From Chiua virens (Eukaryota; Basidiomycota; Agaricomycetes; Boletales; Boletaceae), in contig JAHNUO010000002.1 of NCBI GenBank assembly GCA_019787685.1, positions 2,170,001-2,234,000 on the forward strand: a stretch of 64,000 nt of DNA, read 5' to 3'. Below are positions 22,432 through 33,444 of this stretch, in pieces (the first letter of the stretch is position 1; each line of letters opens with the position of its first letter). The notes below the pieces were generated by a model that saw only the letters and a list, made by a program, of their open reading frames with translations, made no database searches and was not told the origin of the DNA. Both the position numbers and the translations under genes were made by a program.

Positions 22432-23988
22432 TCCCAAGCTATGCATTTCAGGTATTTTCCCTCTGCTCCTTCTGGCAGGGAGCCTCATCTCATGCGCATC
22501 ACAGACTCCTTCCCACAGGGTGCGCTGCTAGCCTCCCTGCTGCGCTGTCACTTCAGGCCGGAAGCCCTCCGGGGCTTCGCCCACCTTAACTAGCCTTTTC
22601 ACCATCAGTAGTTCTTTAGATCATGTACCTAGTACATCACTTCGTACTACATCTTCCCTTTCCTTCCCTTCACACATAAGCGTTTGACACGCACGGAGTG
22701 GGACCTTGCAATTGTGGACACTGCAACAAGGATGACCGATACATATCCCATCGGTAACGACTGCCAAGGTCTTTCGATCAACTGTGGCACATACATTTCC
22801 ATCAGAGGGAGATGAAATGGGTTTAGCGCAGACTCACCTTGGCCATCAGGACCGTAATACCACCAGGTACATCTGTTGCAAAAATGAGATATCTCAGGTT
22901 GGCCTTCAATCCGCATGTGCTGATTGCGTGCTTGAACGAGTTCCGTAAAGCGAGAGTGTTGGGCACCAGTGTGGCTGACCACGAGCAACTCCTCACACTC
23001 CGAGGCATCTTCAAGGAGGGAATGCAGGACAAATGCGTCCCAGACATGATCGGATGAGACTGTAAAGCCGATGGGCCACCCTGGAGGGGGGACCTTTGAC
23101 CGTGAAAGGGAGCGATTGTATATGTTGGCACAGGAGGATGCAGAAACCCTGTCAGTGTGGTGATGTTACGACATGTATCACACTCGGTGAAAAAGCCTAC
23201 CAAGTGTCCATTAGTGACATCCACATCTCAATAACATGTTTCTCGACAAACTGATGTTCCCCAACTTGCAGAACGTCTGGTACTCCACCATAGTAGACCC
23301 GTTGGCCGTTCCTCACCGTGAAGTTGTGATGGTAGTTGATACCACAGGCTGGAATTGCAAATGAAATTAGTCAACATCAATGCGAAGTAGAAGGGTGGGT
23401 TGGAAAGAGGCTAACCTTCACACATGAGGTGAACAGCGTACACTGGAATTGCACCATCGGCCAGTGTGTACAGAACACACCAGCGCTGCTCAGCGCGTAT
23501 CATGCGAAGGTTTTTGAGGGTACGCTGGCAAGTGGGTGTCGAGCAGAACTGTGTGGGTGGATAGAATGTATGGAAAGCTAAAGAGATGAGTCAATGAGAG
23601 ATGGGCACAAACAGTCAACATACTAAATCCTGAGGGTAACCCATGGCCTTCGAAAACCATCGGTTGCGCTCGGAGGATTGAATCACCGATACAACTTGGA
23701 GACCTTGTCTTCCAAAGGACGCCCTTGAACACTGTCCAACAAGCTTGGACTGCAACGAGAGGAATCTTGCATGCTGATGCCATGAAACGCTCGGCAGATG
23801 GAGGAAGGAGGATGGGGGGTACATCAGGAGAACGTTCAGGAGGCTGGAGGAGTAGGAGATCGTCCTTCATCAAGGACACGATGGTGAAGAATAGAAAGAC
23901 CTGGTCGATGCGGATAGCCTGGAGTGACGGGTTGCTGGCCACAATGGAGGTGAGATATGCAAGATCCATCGTATCTGACATCGTCGAG

Positions 23989-24337
23989 CATCCTAATGGA
24001 GAGACGGTCACGGTGGCTGCTGCGTTGGGGCAGAAGGGAGTAAGAGAAAAGGCAACGACGATGGAAGGATGGATGTGGGTCAGAAGCGAGACGTACCACC
24101 TTTATATGAGCGTAGTGGCTGACGGCACGGCTGACAATGAGGCTGACGGTGCATGGTAACATAAAGTGTGGCCAGAAGAGGAAAGGGCGGCAGCGATGGA
24201 ACGAGCAGGCAGCGGGATGAGGCGGGACAGTGGCGGCTGGCATCATAGCGGCTGACTAGTGTTTACATGTGTTGTGTCAAAGGGGCGCCCGGACGGTTCG
24301 GACTGCTCGGACGTTCGGATGTTCGGAAACTACATTT
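23989..24337. repeat. right terminal inverted repeat of element B
   Basis: This is the reverse complement of 10103-10452 with about ten differences. It holds the KDZ promoter (CCTTTATATGAG on the plus strand) and ends with GTTCGGAAACTACATTT. Sequence outside it does not match the outer side of the left end. Confidence 0.85.
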
Positions 24338-26584
24338 CCCGGGTGTCCTCCAGCATATAAGCCTCGGCGAGATCGACTGCTCACGCTGGGTTTCCTTTCC
24401 TTTCTCCCTCGACCGCGTCTCTCTCACTCTCCCTTCTTTTTCTTTAAGCACCCACCCACCTCCCATACGATTACTCTACTTCACTCTCGCACGGACTCAT
24501 CTCGCGCCGGGCTCTCGTTGCGTACTTGCAACCATGATCAATCAGCGGTTCGTGAAAACCCTCACAGGAGTTGTATTACTACAGGCTCGGAGCGTGATCC
24601 ACCGATCAGATTCTGCGCCGCGCATTTTCTTGTAACGGTCGCGCCGGGCTACTGTCGATGCAGGGGTTCTCTGCCTGCCCTCTTTTTTTTCCCGCGAGAT
24701 GCGTGCCCTTATCCCGCGCTCGCATTTATGCGGATAGTGATTTTTCTGCTGAAGGAGTGACGCTGGTACACTGAAATTTGCCCTGCAACAGGTGTGCTTC
24801 TCTAATGGGATTCAATTCACAGCTTCGTCCTCGCCGGGACCAGTGACTATCGGACTAGTGACTATCGGTGATTTATGTCAAGGTAGCCACCGTGAGGTAG
24901 GGGGCAACAAGGGAAAAGGGAAAGACTTGAATAGAAATGTTTCTGCTGCACCAGAGTAAGATGCCGAGTCTGTTCTGATTTCCGCATATCTCGAAGGGAT
25001 TACCCTTACGAAACTTTGGTTGCGTTCAGAATCGTCAGATTGACACAATTCGAGGGCCTCTGGAGTTCGGAGCACATGAAACACACCTGTGCGCCACAGC
25101 ACCGGTTTACCCGTGCCGCCGTCAGGAACTTTAACTCGAGTTATAGTCAAGTTATCATCATGCCTACAATGTTCAGGATCATTTGCACTGCCAGTGAGCC
25201 GCTGGCAAATCAAGTTCATTGACAGCTGGAAAGGCGGTATTTCCGCATCATAATTTCTGCCCAAATCATTGTAGTTAGTGTCGTGAAAGCATGCCCTTGG
25301 GAACTCTGACTGATTTTGTAATACTCAGGCTCGTTGCACTTCCAGCTAAGTTACATAACCTTAGAAATCATTCGACTTCCCCACTCCCATTTTCAACTCT
25401 CCGAGTCGGGCCAAGGCTGTGTGCACACAGGACCTCGAACCTCGAAATTCTGCTACGGATTGCGAGGCGCTCTCAGGCTGCGATCCAATGCTCTCTTCTA
25501 TCTTTGACGATGGAAACTCCTCTCAGCCTTTTGTTCCGTGGACGAGAAACTATGATAGGATCATGTCAAAATTAGAATACGTTGTCACTCAAGTATTTTA
25601 TCCTCCGCATTGCCCAACCGAACACGACGTGACCAGCGAAAATAAAAATAGGGATCACGCTACTGTTCAGGCTTGTCATAAGTGCATCGAGGGCGCCCAC
25701 AAGCCTCAGTGGCTTCACATCGTCAGAATGTTGGAAAGCTTGCAAGTAGTTGCATGATCTCGGAAGGTACACGGGAACCATGTCATCCCCAAGTTAGAAA
25801 GAATGCAGGTTTGAGGTACGCCCCGAGGTTTCTTGCAGAGACTTTTCTGACAATCCATAGATGTCGCATTTCCTGTGCTTGCCTTCCCGATGCGTTACTG
25901 GGATGTTGGCGTTATTTTCAGGAGACAGCGCCATTGTACTCGATACGCGTCCATCGACGCACTCGGACCTTTTGGACCTGAGAGCAAAGAGGATTGATGG
26001 TCTCGCTCTACGATAACATTCGACAATAGTTGACCAGCTCCCTGAGCTCGGTTAGTCTTCTTCGCCCAGCAGTCGTCCCTGCAACATCTTACCCATCGTG
26101 ACTCGGCAAAATTCCTACCATTTTGCCTGGCGAGAAGCATCCCAGTCTTCGATTTCCGTCTCTCGATCGAACGAGCCGCGGCGGAGGTATCTTGTCTGCT
26201 CGGTGGCAGGCTGTGTGCATCGAACAACTGAGTACTATATAACTTGTTAATGTAGATGCAGTATCATGATGGTGTATGATGCGACACAGCGGTCAAGATT
26301 CTCACGAGTCTATTGTACAGCTGTAGGAGTAATAGGGGTCAAAAGTATATAGATGGCAAGCGCGTGTCACCTGACTGAGACGCGATCGCGACACGCTGTA
26401 GATACGCGCTGTCCGAGTCCCTCTAACAAGTTGAACAACTTCCAGGTTGGTGGAACAATAACGGTGATTGTCAATGCTGACTTGTGGGTTTCAAGTTCCA
26501 CAGCTTCGTCCACAATCTCAGAGTACTTAATCCTCGCGATAATCCGTGCGTTCATTCCGTTTCTTTGGCCGTCTTTTCTTTAAC
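24338..26584. other. no recognised gene
   Basis: Just outside element B there is a promoter-like stretch (CATATAAGCC followed by long pyrimidine runs to about 24490). It resembles an LTR or housekeeping promoter, but no coding sequence follows that I recognise. Open frames at 24878-25264 (minus) and 25419-25757 (plus) have no recognisable domain, and GC-AG and GT-AG splice options do not join them into anything familiar. Confidence 0.4.
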
Positions 26585-29011
26585 ATGTCGAAAACTCACC
26601 AGTTCGAGCCTGCCAAACGCCAGTCGTCGACTCGGGCTACCGCGTCTAACGTACAACACGGTTCTCAGCTCGAGTTCACCAGCGATTCCACCCCAGCTAA
26701 AAAGAAATTTGGTTCGAACTTGCCTTACACCTCTACTCCTCAGGACTACGAATCAGTTCGCGACCACCTTAGTAACGAGATGGAAGGTCGCTGGGTCGGT
26801 GCGATGCCCGTCGAGGAATTTTTCAAGACATTCCTCCCTGTTGCCGGTGCACCGTTACCAGAAATCTCCGAAAATCCGTTCCAGAACGTCCAGGAGAGTG
26901 GGCCGGATAGTGGCCGTTATGATCCCTTTGTGAGTAGGCCTCTCTGCTAACCATTGGACCGTCTAACATCGCCCCCATTCAGATCGACGCGATCCGACAA
27001 TGGATGCCGCATCTCGAAGCGGTGAACACCTAGCAACAGAGAGGACACGGTGAACGGAGTAAAGCTGAAAACGGATATCTCAGTCTACAACTGCGACCAA
27101 CCAGTCCCGAATAGGACCGATTTCTCCCAAATGGAACTTTGGATGGAGTTTAAGAGCAACGATGGCGTCGCATTCTGGGATATTCCAACAAACTTCACGG
27201 AAAATTCACGTCAGAGAGCAATCAAGGAAGGCTGGTTCACCCCGAAAACGAATGATGGAAGGCTCATCCGCGGTCAACTGGCGCATTATGCCGGTGCTAT
27301 GCACAGCATGCAATTCCGCAACTTTTCGTTTTCGGTGCTAGTCGAAAGCCATAACGCTCGGTTCCTGCGATGGGACCCATCGGGTGCGATCGTGACGGCT
27401 GCGTTCAGCTATCGTGCGCAGCCCAAGCTTATGGCTGAATTTCTCTGGCGGTTTGACCACCTTACCGCCAAGGAGCGTGGCCATGACCCCACCATCAAGC
27501 CGGCGGACCTTGCAGATGAAGTCGCGGCGCGCGTCAGGGAAAAACTCGGGATTGAGAGAGACGATACGGTGATGTACAGATTCGAGCTGCCTGGGATGGC
27601 TGGGTCAGGTTATGCTTATGGTCCCAAGCTGACCACGTCAAATCGGTCCCTGGTCAGTCGATGTACTCGAAATCAACCCGTAGTCTGGATTCCAGCACTA
27701 GATAGTGTAGTGACGGAAGGGCCATGGTCTCAGGAAGGGAAAATCTACATGAAGGACACCTGGCGATTCCTGTCCAATTCGCCGGACATCAAAGTGATAC
27801 CCGAACACGAGATTTACAAGGAACTCTATTGTCACGAAGTTCCCAACATCCCGGAGCATGTCGTTGGTGGTGACATTGAAGGCGGAAAGACACGAACACA
27901 GGAATTTGCGCGTGCCGCGTGGCTATGCGTGAAGACACGGACCTCGCCATATCAGCACTACCGGTTATTCCATCCGGTCGTTGGCCGACCAATTTATGAG
28001 TTCGAGTGCACAAAACAGCTGGTCACTGGCGTCTTTGACGCACTTGAAGGTAAGATTCCTGCATGCTCTGATCGTCATTCATTACGAGCCATGACACAGC
28101 ACACTCGCACGCATTCGAAAAAGCAAAGATTTTGCACCGCGATATAAGTGCGGGAAATATCATATTGACCGACGATGGCCGGGGTCTCTTGATCGATTGG
28201 GAGTTAGCGAAACTGGTGAGCGACATTGGAAGCAGACGTCCTGATCGCACTGTAAGCCATTCAGCGTCATGCTATTACTTCGCATATTGATCACCGTCAT
28301 CTCGACCAGGGCACATGGCAATTCATGTCTGCCAAACTCCTTGAGGACCCTACCAAGCTCCACGAGCTTTCGGATGACCTCGAGTCATTCCTTCATGTCC
28401 TCGCCTGGATTACTCTACGCTACCTGCCTGCCGTTGCCGCGTATTCGGCTAGTAATCGGGATCAAGACCTTGCCAAGTTTGACGAGGTTTTTCCGAACCC
28501 AGGAGATTTCGAAAGCGGGGGGAACGCCAAGGCCGATGCTTTTGCCGCGGGCACTTATCCATCTCGCAAATATCGACCTAGAATATCGACCCCGCTCCTG
28601 AAGCTTCTTCGAAGGCTACGCTTGCCTTTCAAGTCATTGTACGGGGAGACTACAAGTGACGAACATCAAAATGAGAACGACGTTAAACGGGAGAAGCTGC
28701 ACGACATGTTACTTGAAATTTATGTCGAGGATAAGAAGGCACTCGAAACATCTACCTTTTTCCTTAGGGAGACGAGACGCGCCCTGGACGAGGTGTGGCC
28801 TCCGGACGATAAGGCTGACAGAAATCTGCCGGGTAGTTTTTCCAAGATGAAGCAAACTGAGGTCAAGACTACCCAGCATAGGAGCAGCCATTTGATAGAC
28901 TCGAAAGCGCCGTCGTCGAGATCCTCGAAGCGTGCAGCTAGTCCAACACCAGAACAGCGCTCAAAGCGTCGTTGCATGCCTGCTACATCTCAGGCTGAGG
29001 CTCTCGCATGA
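26585..29011 (+). pseudogene. FunK1-type protein kinase with one frame break
   Basis: FunK1 kinases are a fungal-specific family expanded in Agaricomycetes. Exons are 26585-26929, 26983-28049, 28100-28251 and 28310-29011. Kinase landmarks are the catalytic loop [12 protein letters not shown], the metal-binding position as LLIDWELAK in place of DFG, and GTWQFMSAKLL. The C-terminus is basic and serine-rich. At about 27030 the frame runs into TAG, and one base must be removed to continue into GVKLKTDISVYNCD. Exon 2 has a length of 3n+2 where 3n+1 is needed, which agrees with one extra base. The break lies beside a duplicated octamer CGGTGAAC. It is either a decayed copy or a sequence error; everything else is open. 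Confidence 0.85.
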
Positions 29012-29306
29012 CCCATGGGGCTGTGGAAGTAACTAGATGTATTTGTGGTTTTCAAGGGTAGATTAGCGTCTCAGCCTATTTAAATAATGTAGTAGTGTAT
29101 CCAAATGCTCGTATTTGGCACCGCCACTCCGTCTCTTTACTAGTAGATTATCAACTACAATATCCCCCTAACTCCCTGATGCCAGAAATGTATAAGATGG
29201 TTTGATGTGGTGCCAAGATCATGTGGACGCGGCTTCTGAAACTGGACACATCAGACTTCAGACTTTTCCCGACAATGTCTTTGTGATTGCCCATTATCAT
29301 TCGTTC

Positions 29307-30752
29307 ATGGAAAGCGAACCAGACGGCAGTGCTGCAGATCTAGCAGCAGAGATGGGGGACTTCGCATCCGGACTGATGATGCAACCAGATCGAGAACAGG
29401 TAGCCTCGGAAATTGGTGGTGAGTACTAGATTCAAGGATTTCTGTGTCCCAGTACCGTTACCATCCAAACGAATACGCTATTCCGCGCAGTGTTGCAGTC
29501 TATCTACGGCGACGATGCGATCCATCTCTGGCACCCTTCGAGAGTAGGAAGTCCTGAGCATACTTCCAGTGGTAGCTCTCCATCTAACGGGTCAAAGGAC
29601 ACGATTCGCTATGTGGTTTCGCTCAGGTACGCCAGTCATATCATTCTTTGTTTCTATTTCCCTTATGTATTCCTCTCCCGGCTTGTTTTCACTGTGGCCG
29701 CAATGCAAGTCTTCCATCTCACGAGGACGTATCTATTCGCATTCTCGTTTCCTTGCTCCCTTCTTACCCCGCCGAGAGCCCACCACAGTTACAGCTTATC
29801 TCGCGTTACATCGGTGCATTTGGCGTTGATGCATCTCTGTTTGGGTCCATACTCCGTATGTTTATATCTATATCCGGGGTTGAGTGGTCCCCCGATACCG
29901 TTTGCGTCTTTGATGGACTTCAGAGCGTCCTCGAGCGGTGCGAAGCATGGTATGAAGACAAGCTCAGCCGAGAAAAAGTGGATGAACTTGTACGGGAGGA
30001 CACATTGGAGCGTGATTCAATGCCACAAGGGTCGGCAGCGCCGACGAACGAGGACGAGGAGGGTGTGGGGAGGGTGTCGAGACCGCCTATTCTGCAGGAC
30101 GTGGGGTTGCCAGAGGGAATCAAACTCGTCGAAGCAGAACCGATCGTGGATCGGAAGAGTGTGTTTGTAGGACGGGCATGCCAGATATCCCATCCGTCGC
30201 AGGTTCGTCGCCCATTCTCTTTTCTGGCACGTATTCTGTTTTGAATGCGCCTAACTCATGAATGTGTCCGGACTTGTTTCTGTTGTAGGTTCCGCTGATA
30301 TTGAACCACTTGATGTCCGATCGACACATTACACGCGCGGCACATCCGATTATTAACGCTTGGCGTTGTCAAGTCGGAAACGTACTCCATCAAGGTGAGT
30401 GACCATCCTCCAAGTCATGATACGATCGGCTTGACTGGGTGGGACATTCAAGACAATGACGACGACGGCGAGACAGCAGCTGGGAGTCGACTGGCACATT
30501 TATTATCCATTCTGGTACGAGGCATCTACTTTTACCGATTGGAAGTCTGGCGTGACGCAAATGGCGCCTTTTTTAACGATGTAGGAGATCAATAGCGTGC
30601 TCGTTGTGGTCACAAGGTGGTTCGGTGGGATACACCTCGGACCTGATCGGTTCAAACACATCAACCACGCGGCACGGAATGCGCTTGAGATGGGTGGCTT
30701 TTTGGATCAAACAGAGGGCAGTAAGGGTGGAGTCAAGGGACGAAAACGCTGA
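29307..30752 (+). CDS. YIH1: YIH1/IMPACT homologue (RWD plus IMPACT domains)
   Basis: Yih1/IMPACT proteins bind Gcn1 and restrain the eIF2-alpha kinase Gcn2, tuning the amino-acid starvation response. Six exons read in phase: 29307-29418, 29491-29626, 29710-30202, 30289-30394, 30453-30514 and 30585-30752, giving 358 residues, or 343 from ATG 29352. The RWD domain spans EIGVLQSIYGDDAI to GVEWSPDTVCVFDGL. An acidic linker follows (TNEDEEGVG). The IMPACT domain has VFVGRACQIS, LNHLMSDRHITRAAHP, DNDDDGETAAGSRLAHLL and VLVVVTRWFGGIHLGPDRF. No disruption was seen. The start is uncertain between two in-frame ATGs. Confidence 0.93.
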
Positions 30753-30879
30753 GTTTTACCTTGGGAGTCGTGATCTGAGCTGGGAGTATATGTCACGTAT
30801 ATACCAACATCATGTGCTAGCGACCAGGACAGCAGACAGGTGACTAGACTTCCGGGCTTCCCTATATTCCCACAACACA

Positions 30880-33312
30880 ATGATACGACTTCGATCTTTG
30901 CCCTCTTCAATATCGTTCAGAGTGCTTGCACCAAGGTCGCCATTAGGAGCAACCCACCGACACCCGAGGTCATTATTGTGGTACAGAATGGCAAGCACAA
31001 CCAATACAAGTATCGTACGTACCAACCCTCGGACCCACTATTCAAGCTAATTGACGTGGCGCCTTGTTTACAGTGGGGACTCAAGGACCCAACGCTGATC
31101 AAGTCACAAGGCTATATTGACGGGAAATGGGTTGACGCGGCCGGGGGCGAGACCATCCTCGTCACGAGTGGGTGTTCACCACACTTTTGGCTAACAGCCT
31201 GGACGAACTCGGATGCTCATGCACGCTATGATAGATCCTGCGACCGCGGAAGAGTTGGGAACTATTCCCGAGATGGGGCTCGAAGAAACCAAAGCCGCCA
31301 TCACGGCAGCCTCGAAGGCGTTCCAAACATGGGGAAAGACAACGGCTAAGGTGACGCGCTGTCTTCTCGGGAGGGACACGCCGCTGACCGAGCCTGGTGC
31401 AGTACCGACACGATATCCTGATGAAGTTCTTCGGGCTGATGCAAGAGCACCACGAGGACTTGGCTCGCATTATCGTGCGTCGTGTCGCATAGTTCGGTGT
31501 GATTGATATTGATAGGGCATAGACATTGGAGAATGGGAAGACGCTGATGGAAGCCAAGGTACGCGCATGTCCAGCTGGTATTGGGTGTAAGCTCATTGTG
31601 TGATTTCAGGGCGAGAATGCGTACAGTGCCGCTTTCATGGAGGTGAGTAGCTTATATGCTGGATATATCTCCGGCCTAAACTTGGATTTCGCAGTGGTTT
31701 GGTGAGTGCCTCTGTTTGCTCTGCCAGACAAGACAGGAACAATCAACTGGTGTTATTCAGCCGAGGAGGCCGTTCGTACATATGGGGGTGAGTGCTAGTT
31801 CTGTTGGAGCTGGCAAGCTCGGACGTGTGTTTGACCAATCTTTCAGAGCAAATCCCTTCGCCAATTTCCAATATACGAAACGTTGTGGTCAAGCAACCTG
31901 TTGGTAAGTCTGTGCGTCATGTTGGCTCGGTGTGTAGACTAATTACTTTTTCAATAGGCGTCGTGTAGGTGTTTTCTGTCCTTTGTTGATGGCGGAGGTG
32001 ATTAATGTTACTGGCAGGTCTATCTTCACACCATGGAACTTTCCGTCTGCGATGATCACCCGGAAGCTTGGGGCAGCGCTCGCCGCAGGCTGCACTGCGG
32101 TAATCAAGCCACCGCCTGAAACACCTTTCTCAGCACTCGCGCTTGCCGAGGTAAGAAACTCTCCCTCGATCTTCAGATGTGGCCTCAGATAGGTCGTTCT
32201 TGTAGCTCTCTCAACGTGCGGGCATACCGGACGGCGTCATCAACATGGTTACGACGCAAAAGAACGTTCAAGGTGTTGGCCGCGAGATGTGCGAAAGCAA
32301 GGTCGTCCGAAAGATCTCCTTTACGGGCTCTACCGCCGTTGCCAAGTCGTTATATACCATGTCTGCTTCGACAATGAAAAAGTACATCTTTCTTTCCCTC
32401 GTCCGTGGACATTTACTCAGTTGGCGAACAGAGTCTCCATAGAAGCCGGTGGCAACTCGCCGTTTATCGTTTTTGATGACGCTAACATTGAACAGGCTGT
32501 TGAAGGTCATCTTCCCACTTCTTCTTTAGCTCTCGTCCCATCGTTCACACATGTTCCATGCAGGCGCTGTCACGTCGAAATTCCGCTCATCTGGCCAGAC
32601 ATGTATCTGTGCGAACCGCATCTATGTACAATCCTCTGTCTATGCCGACTTTGCATCTCGACTCGCCGAGAAGGTGGCTGCGTTCAAAGTCGGGAACGGC
32701 CTCGACGCGACGACGTACGTCCGTTGACCCGTCTCAAGGTTGATCGCATGACACACTCACTTGCACAGAACGCACGGCCCGCTCATCCACGACCGCGCCG
32801 TGGCCAAGGTCATCCGACATGTCGACGACGCTGTCGCGCTGGGCGCCAGCGTCCTCATCGGGGGCCATGCGCCTAATACCGACGCCGCTGCTCCAAAACC
32901 GACCGGCTCCTTCTACCCACCCACCGTGCTGTCGGACGTCTCGCCCAAGGCGCTCGTCAACAGCGAAGAGACGTTTGGGCCGATCGCGGCGCTGATCAAG
33001 TTCGAGACGGAAGAGGAGGTGATTGGGTTGGCGAATGATTCGGATGCTGGGTTGGCGGGGTACTTTTACAGTCGAGATGTCGGACGAGTGTGGCGGGTTG
33101 CGGAGGCGCTCGAGGTGGGGATGGTGGGGACGAACACGGGGCTGATCGGCCAGGCGTGCATACCGTTTGGAGGGGTGAAGCAAAGTGGCCTTGGTGAGTG
33201 TGTTGTGCGTGTTTGCGGACGGGGCCGTGACGCTGTTTTTACAGGACGAGAAGGTGGACATGGCATTGAAGAGTACTTGAACCAAAAGTTGATCGTGTTT
33301 GGTGGGTTGTGA
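30880..33312 (+). CDS. succinate-semialdehyde dehydrogenase-type aldehyde dehydrogenase
   Basis: This oxidises succinate semialdehyde to succinate in the GABA shunt, by family resemblance. Sixteen exons join in exact phase to 536 residues, including two 7-bp exons at 31695-31701 and 31958-31964. The first 45 residues are rich in R, S and L ([16 protein letters not shown]), which suits a mitochondrial presequence. Visible motifs are [28 protein letters not shown], the nucleotide-binding [11 protein letters not shown], the glutamate motif IEAGGNSPF, the catalytic cysteine [11 protein letters not shown] and EETFGP. Family members usually have LGGN where this has AGGN. The gene converges on the FAH-family gene, 133 bp away. 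Another aldehyde dehydrogenase specificity is possible. Confidence 0.9.
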
Positions 33313-33444
33313 GATGGATCAAGCGGACCATGTGGTTGTATCACCTTGTACATAAGTATGCACGCTCCAAGAATTACGCAACCATAACGCGCACGGATTC
33401 GTCAGTATCTCTTTGCCGGTAGGTACATTGACTACCACAGCTGG

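Larger units (their letters stand above)
16829..22648 (+). mobile_element. DIRS-like tyrosine-recombinase retrotransposon
   Basis: The order is Gag-like ORF, reverse transcriptase with RNase H, then tyrosine recombinase, all on the plus strand. This gene order and the recombinase in place of an integrase define DIRS-type elements. The proposed ends are a weak inverted match, AGTAAGCGAAGTG at 16829 and its imperfect complement ending at about 22648. They are placed where KDZ intron sequence gives way on both sides. The boundaries may be off by tens of bases. A solo LTR interrupts the reverse transcriptase. Confidence 0.8.
15828..23981 (-). pseudogene. KDZ transposase with CxC5/CxC6 cysteine clusters, split by a retrotransposon
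   Basis: Seven exons read in exact phase: 23981-23624, 23577-23416, 23348-23201, 23148-22838, 22781-22695, 16807-16314 and 16262-15828, giving 664 codons. The N-terminal CxC5-like part has TQFCSTPTCQRTLKNLR, ADGAIPVYAVHLMCE and NYHHNFTVRN. The CxC6-like part has HFCNRCTWWYYGPDGQ, GICIGHPCCSVHNCK and FCRIHTHLEDVCAVVRC. The transposase core has KPNHIIFDNNCSL, VNVFHFKSKHKES and NLSIAEQTNVWLGG. The DIRS-like element lies in the fifth intron in antisense orientation. The only in-frame break is TGA at 16404-16406, where relatives have arginine (CGA to TGA). Its promoter, with TATA in CTCATATAAAGG, lies in the right terminal repeat. Confidence 0.85.
10103..24337. mobile_element. KDZ-type composite DNA transposon, element B
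   Basis: Two inverted terminal repeats of about 350 bp (10103-10452 and 23989-24337, roughly 97 percent alike by eye) bound a segment with three genes: the SIM-repeat protein (minus), protein X (plus) and a KDZ transposase (minus, converging on X). Removing the nested DIRS-like element of about 5.8 kb leaves an element of about 8.4 kb. The same three genes in the same relative order and orientation occur in mirror image in element A, so they behave as one transposing unit. I did not find a matching 8-bp target duplication at the outer edges. Integrity is lost through a nonsense codon in the transposase and stops in X. Confidence 0.7.

Noticed and set aside
24338..24700. LTR or gene promoter beside element B (TATA then long pyrimidine tracts)
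   Set aside because: No second copy, target duplication or downstream coding sequence was found to support either reading.
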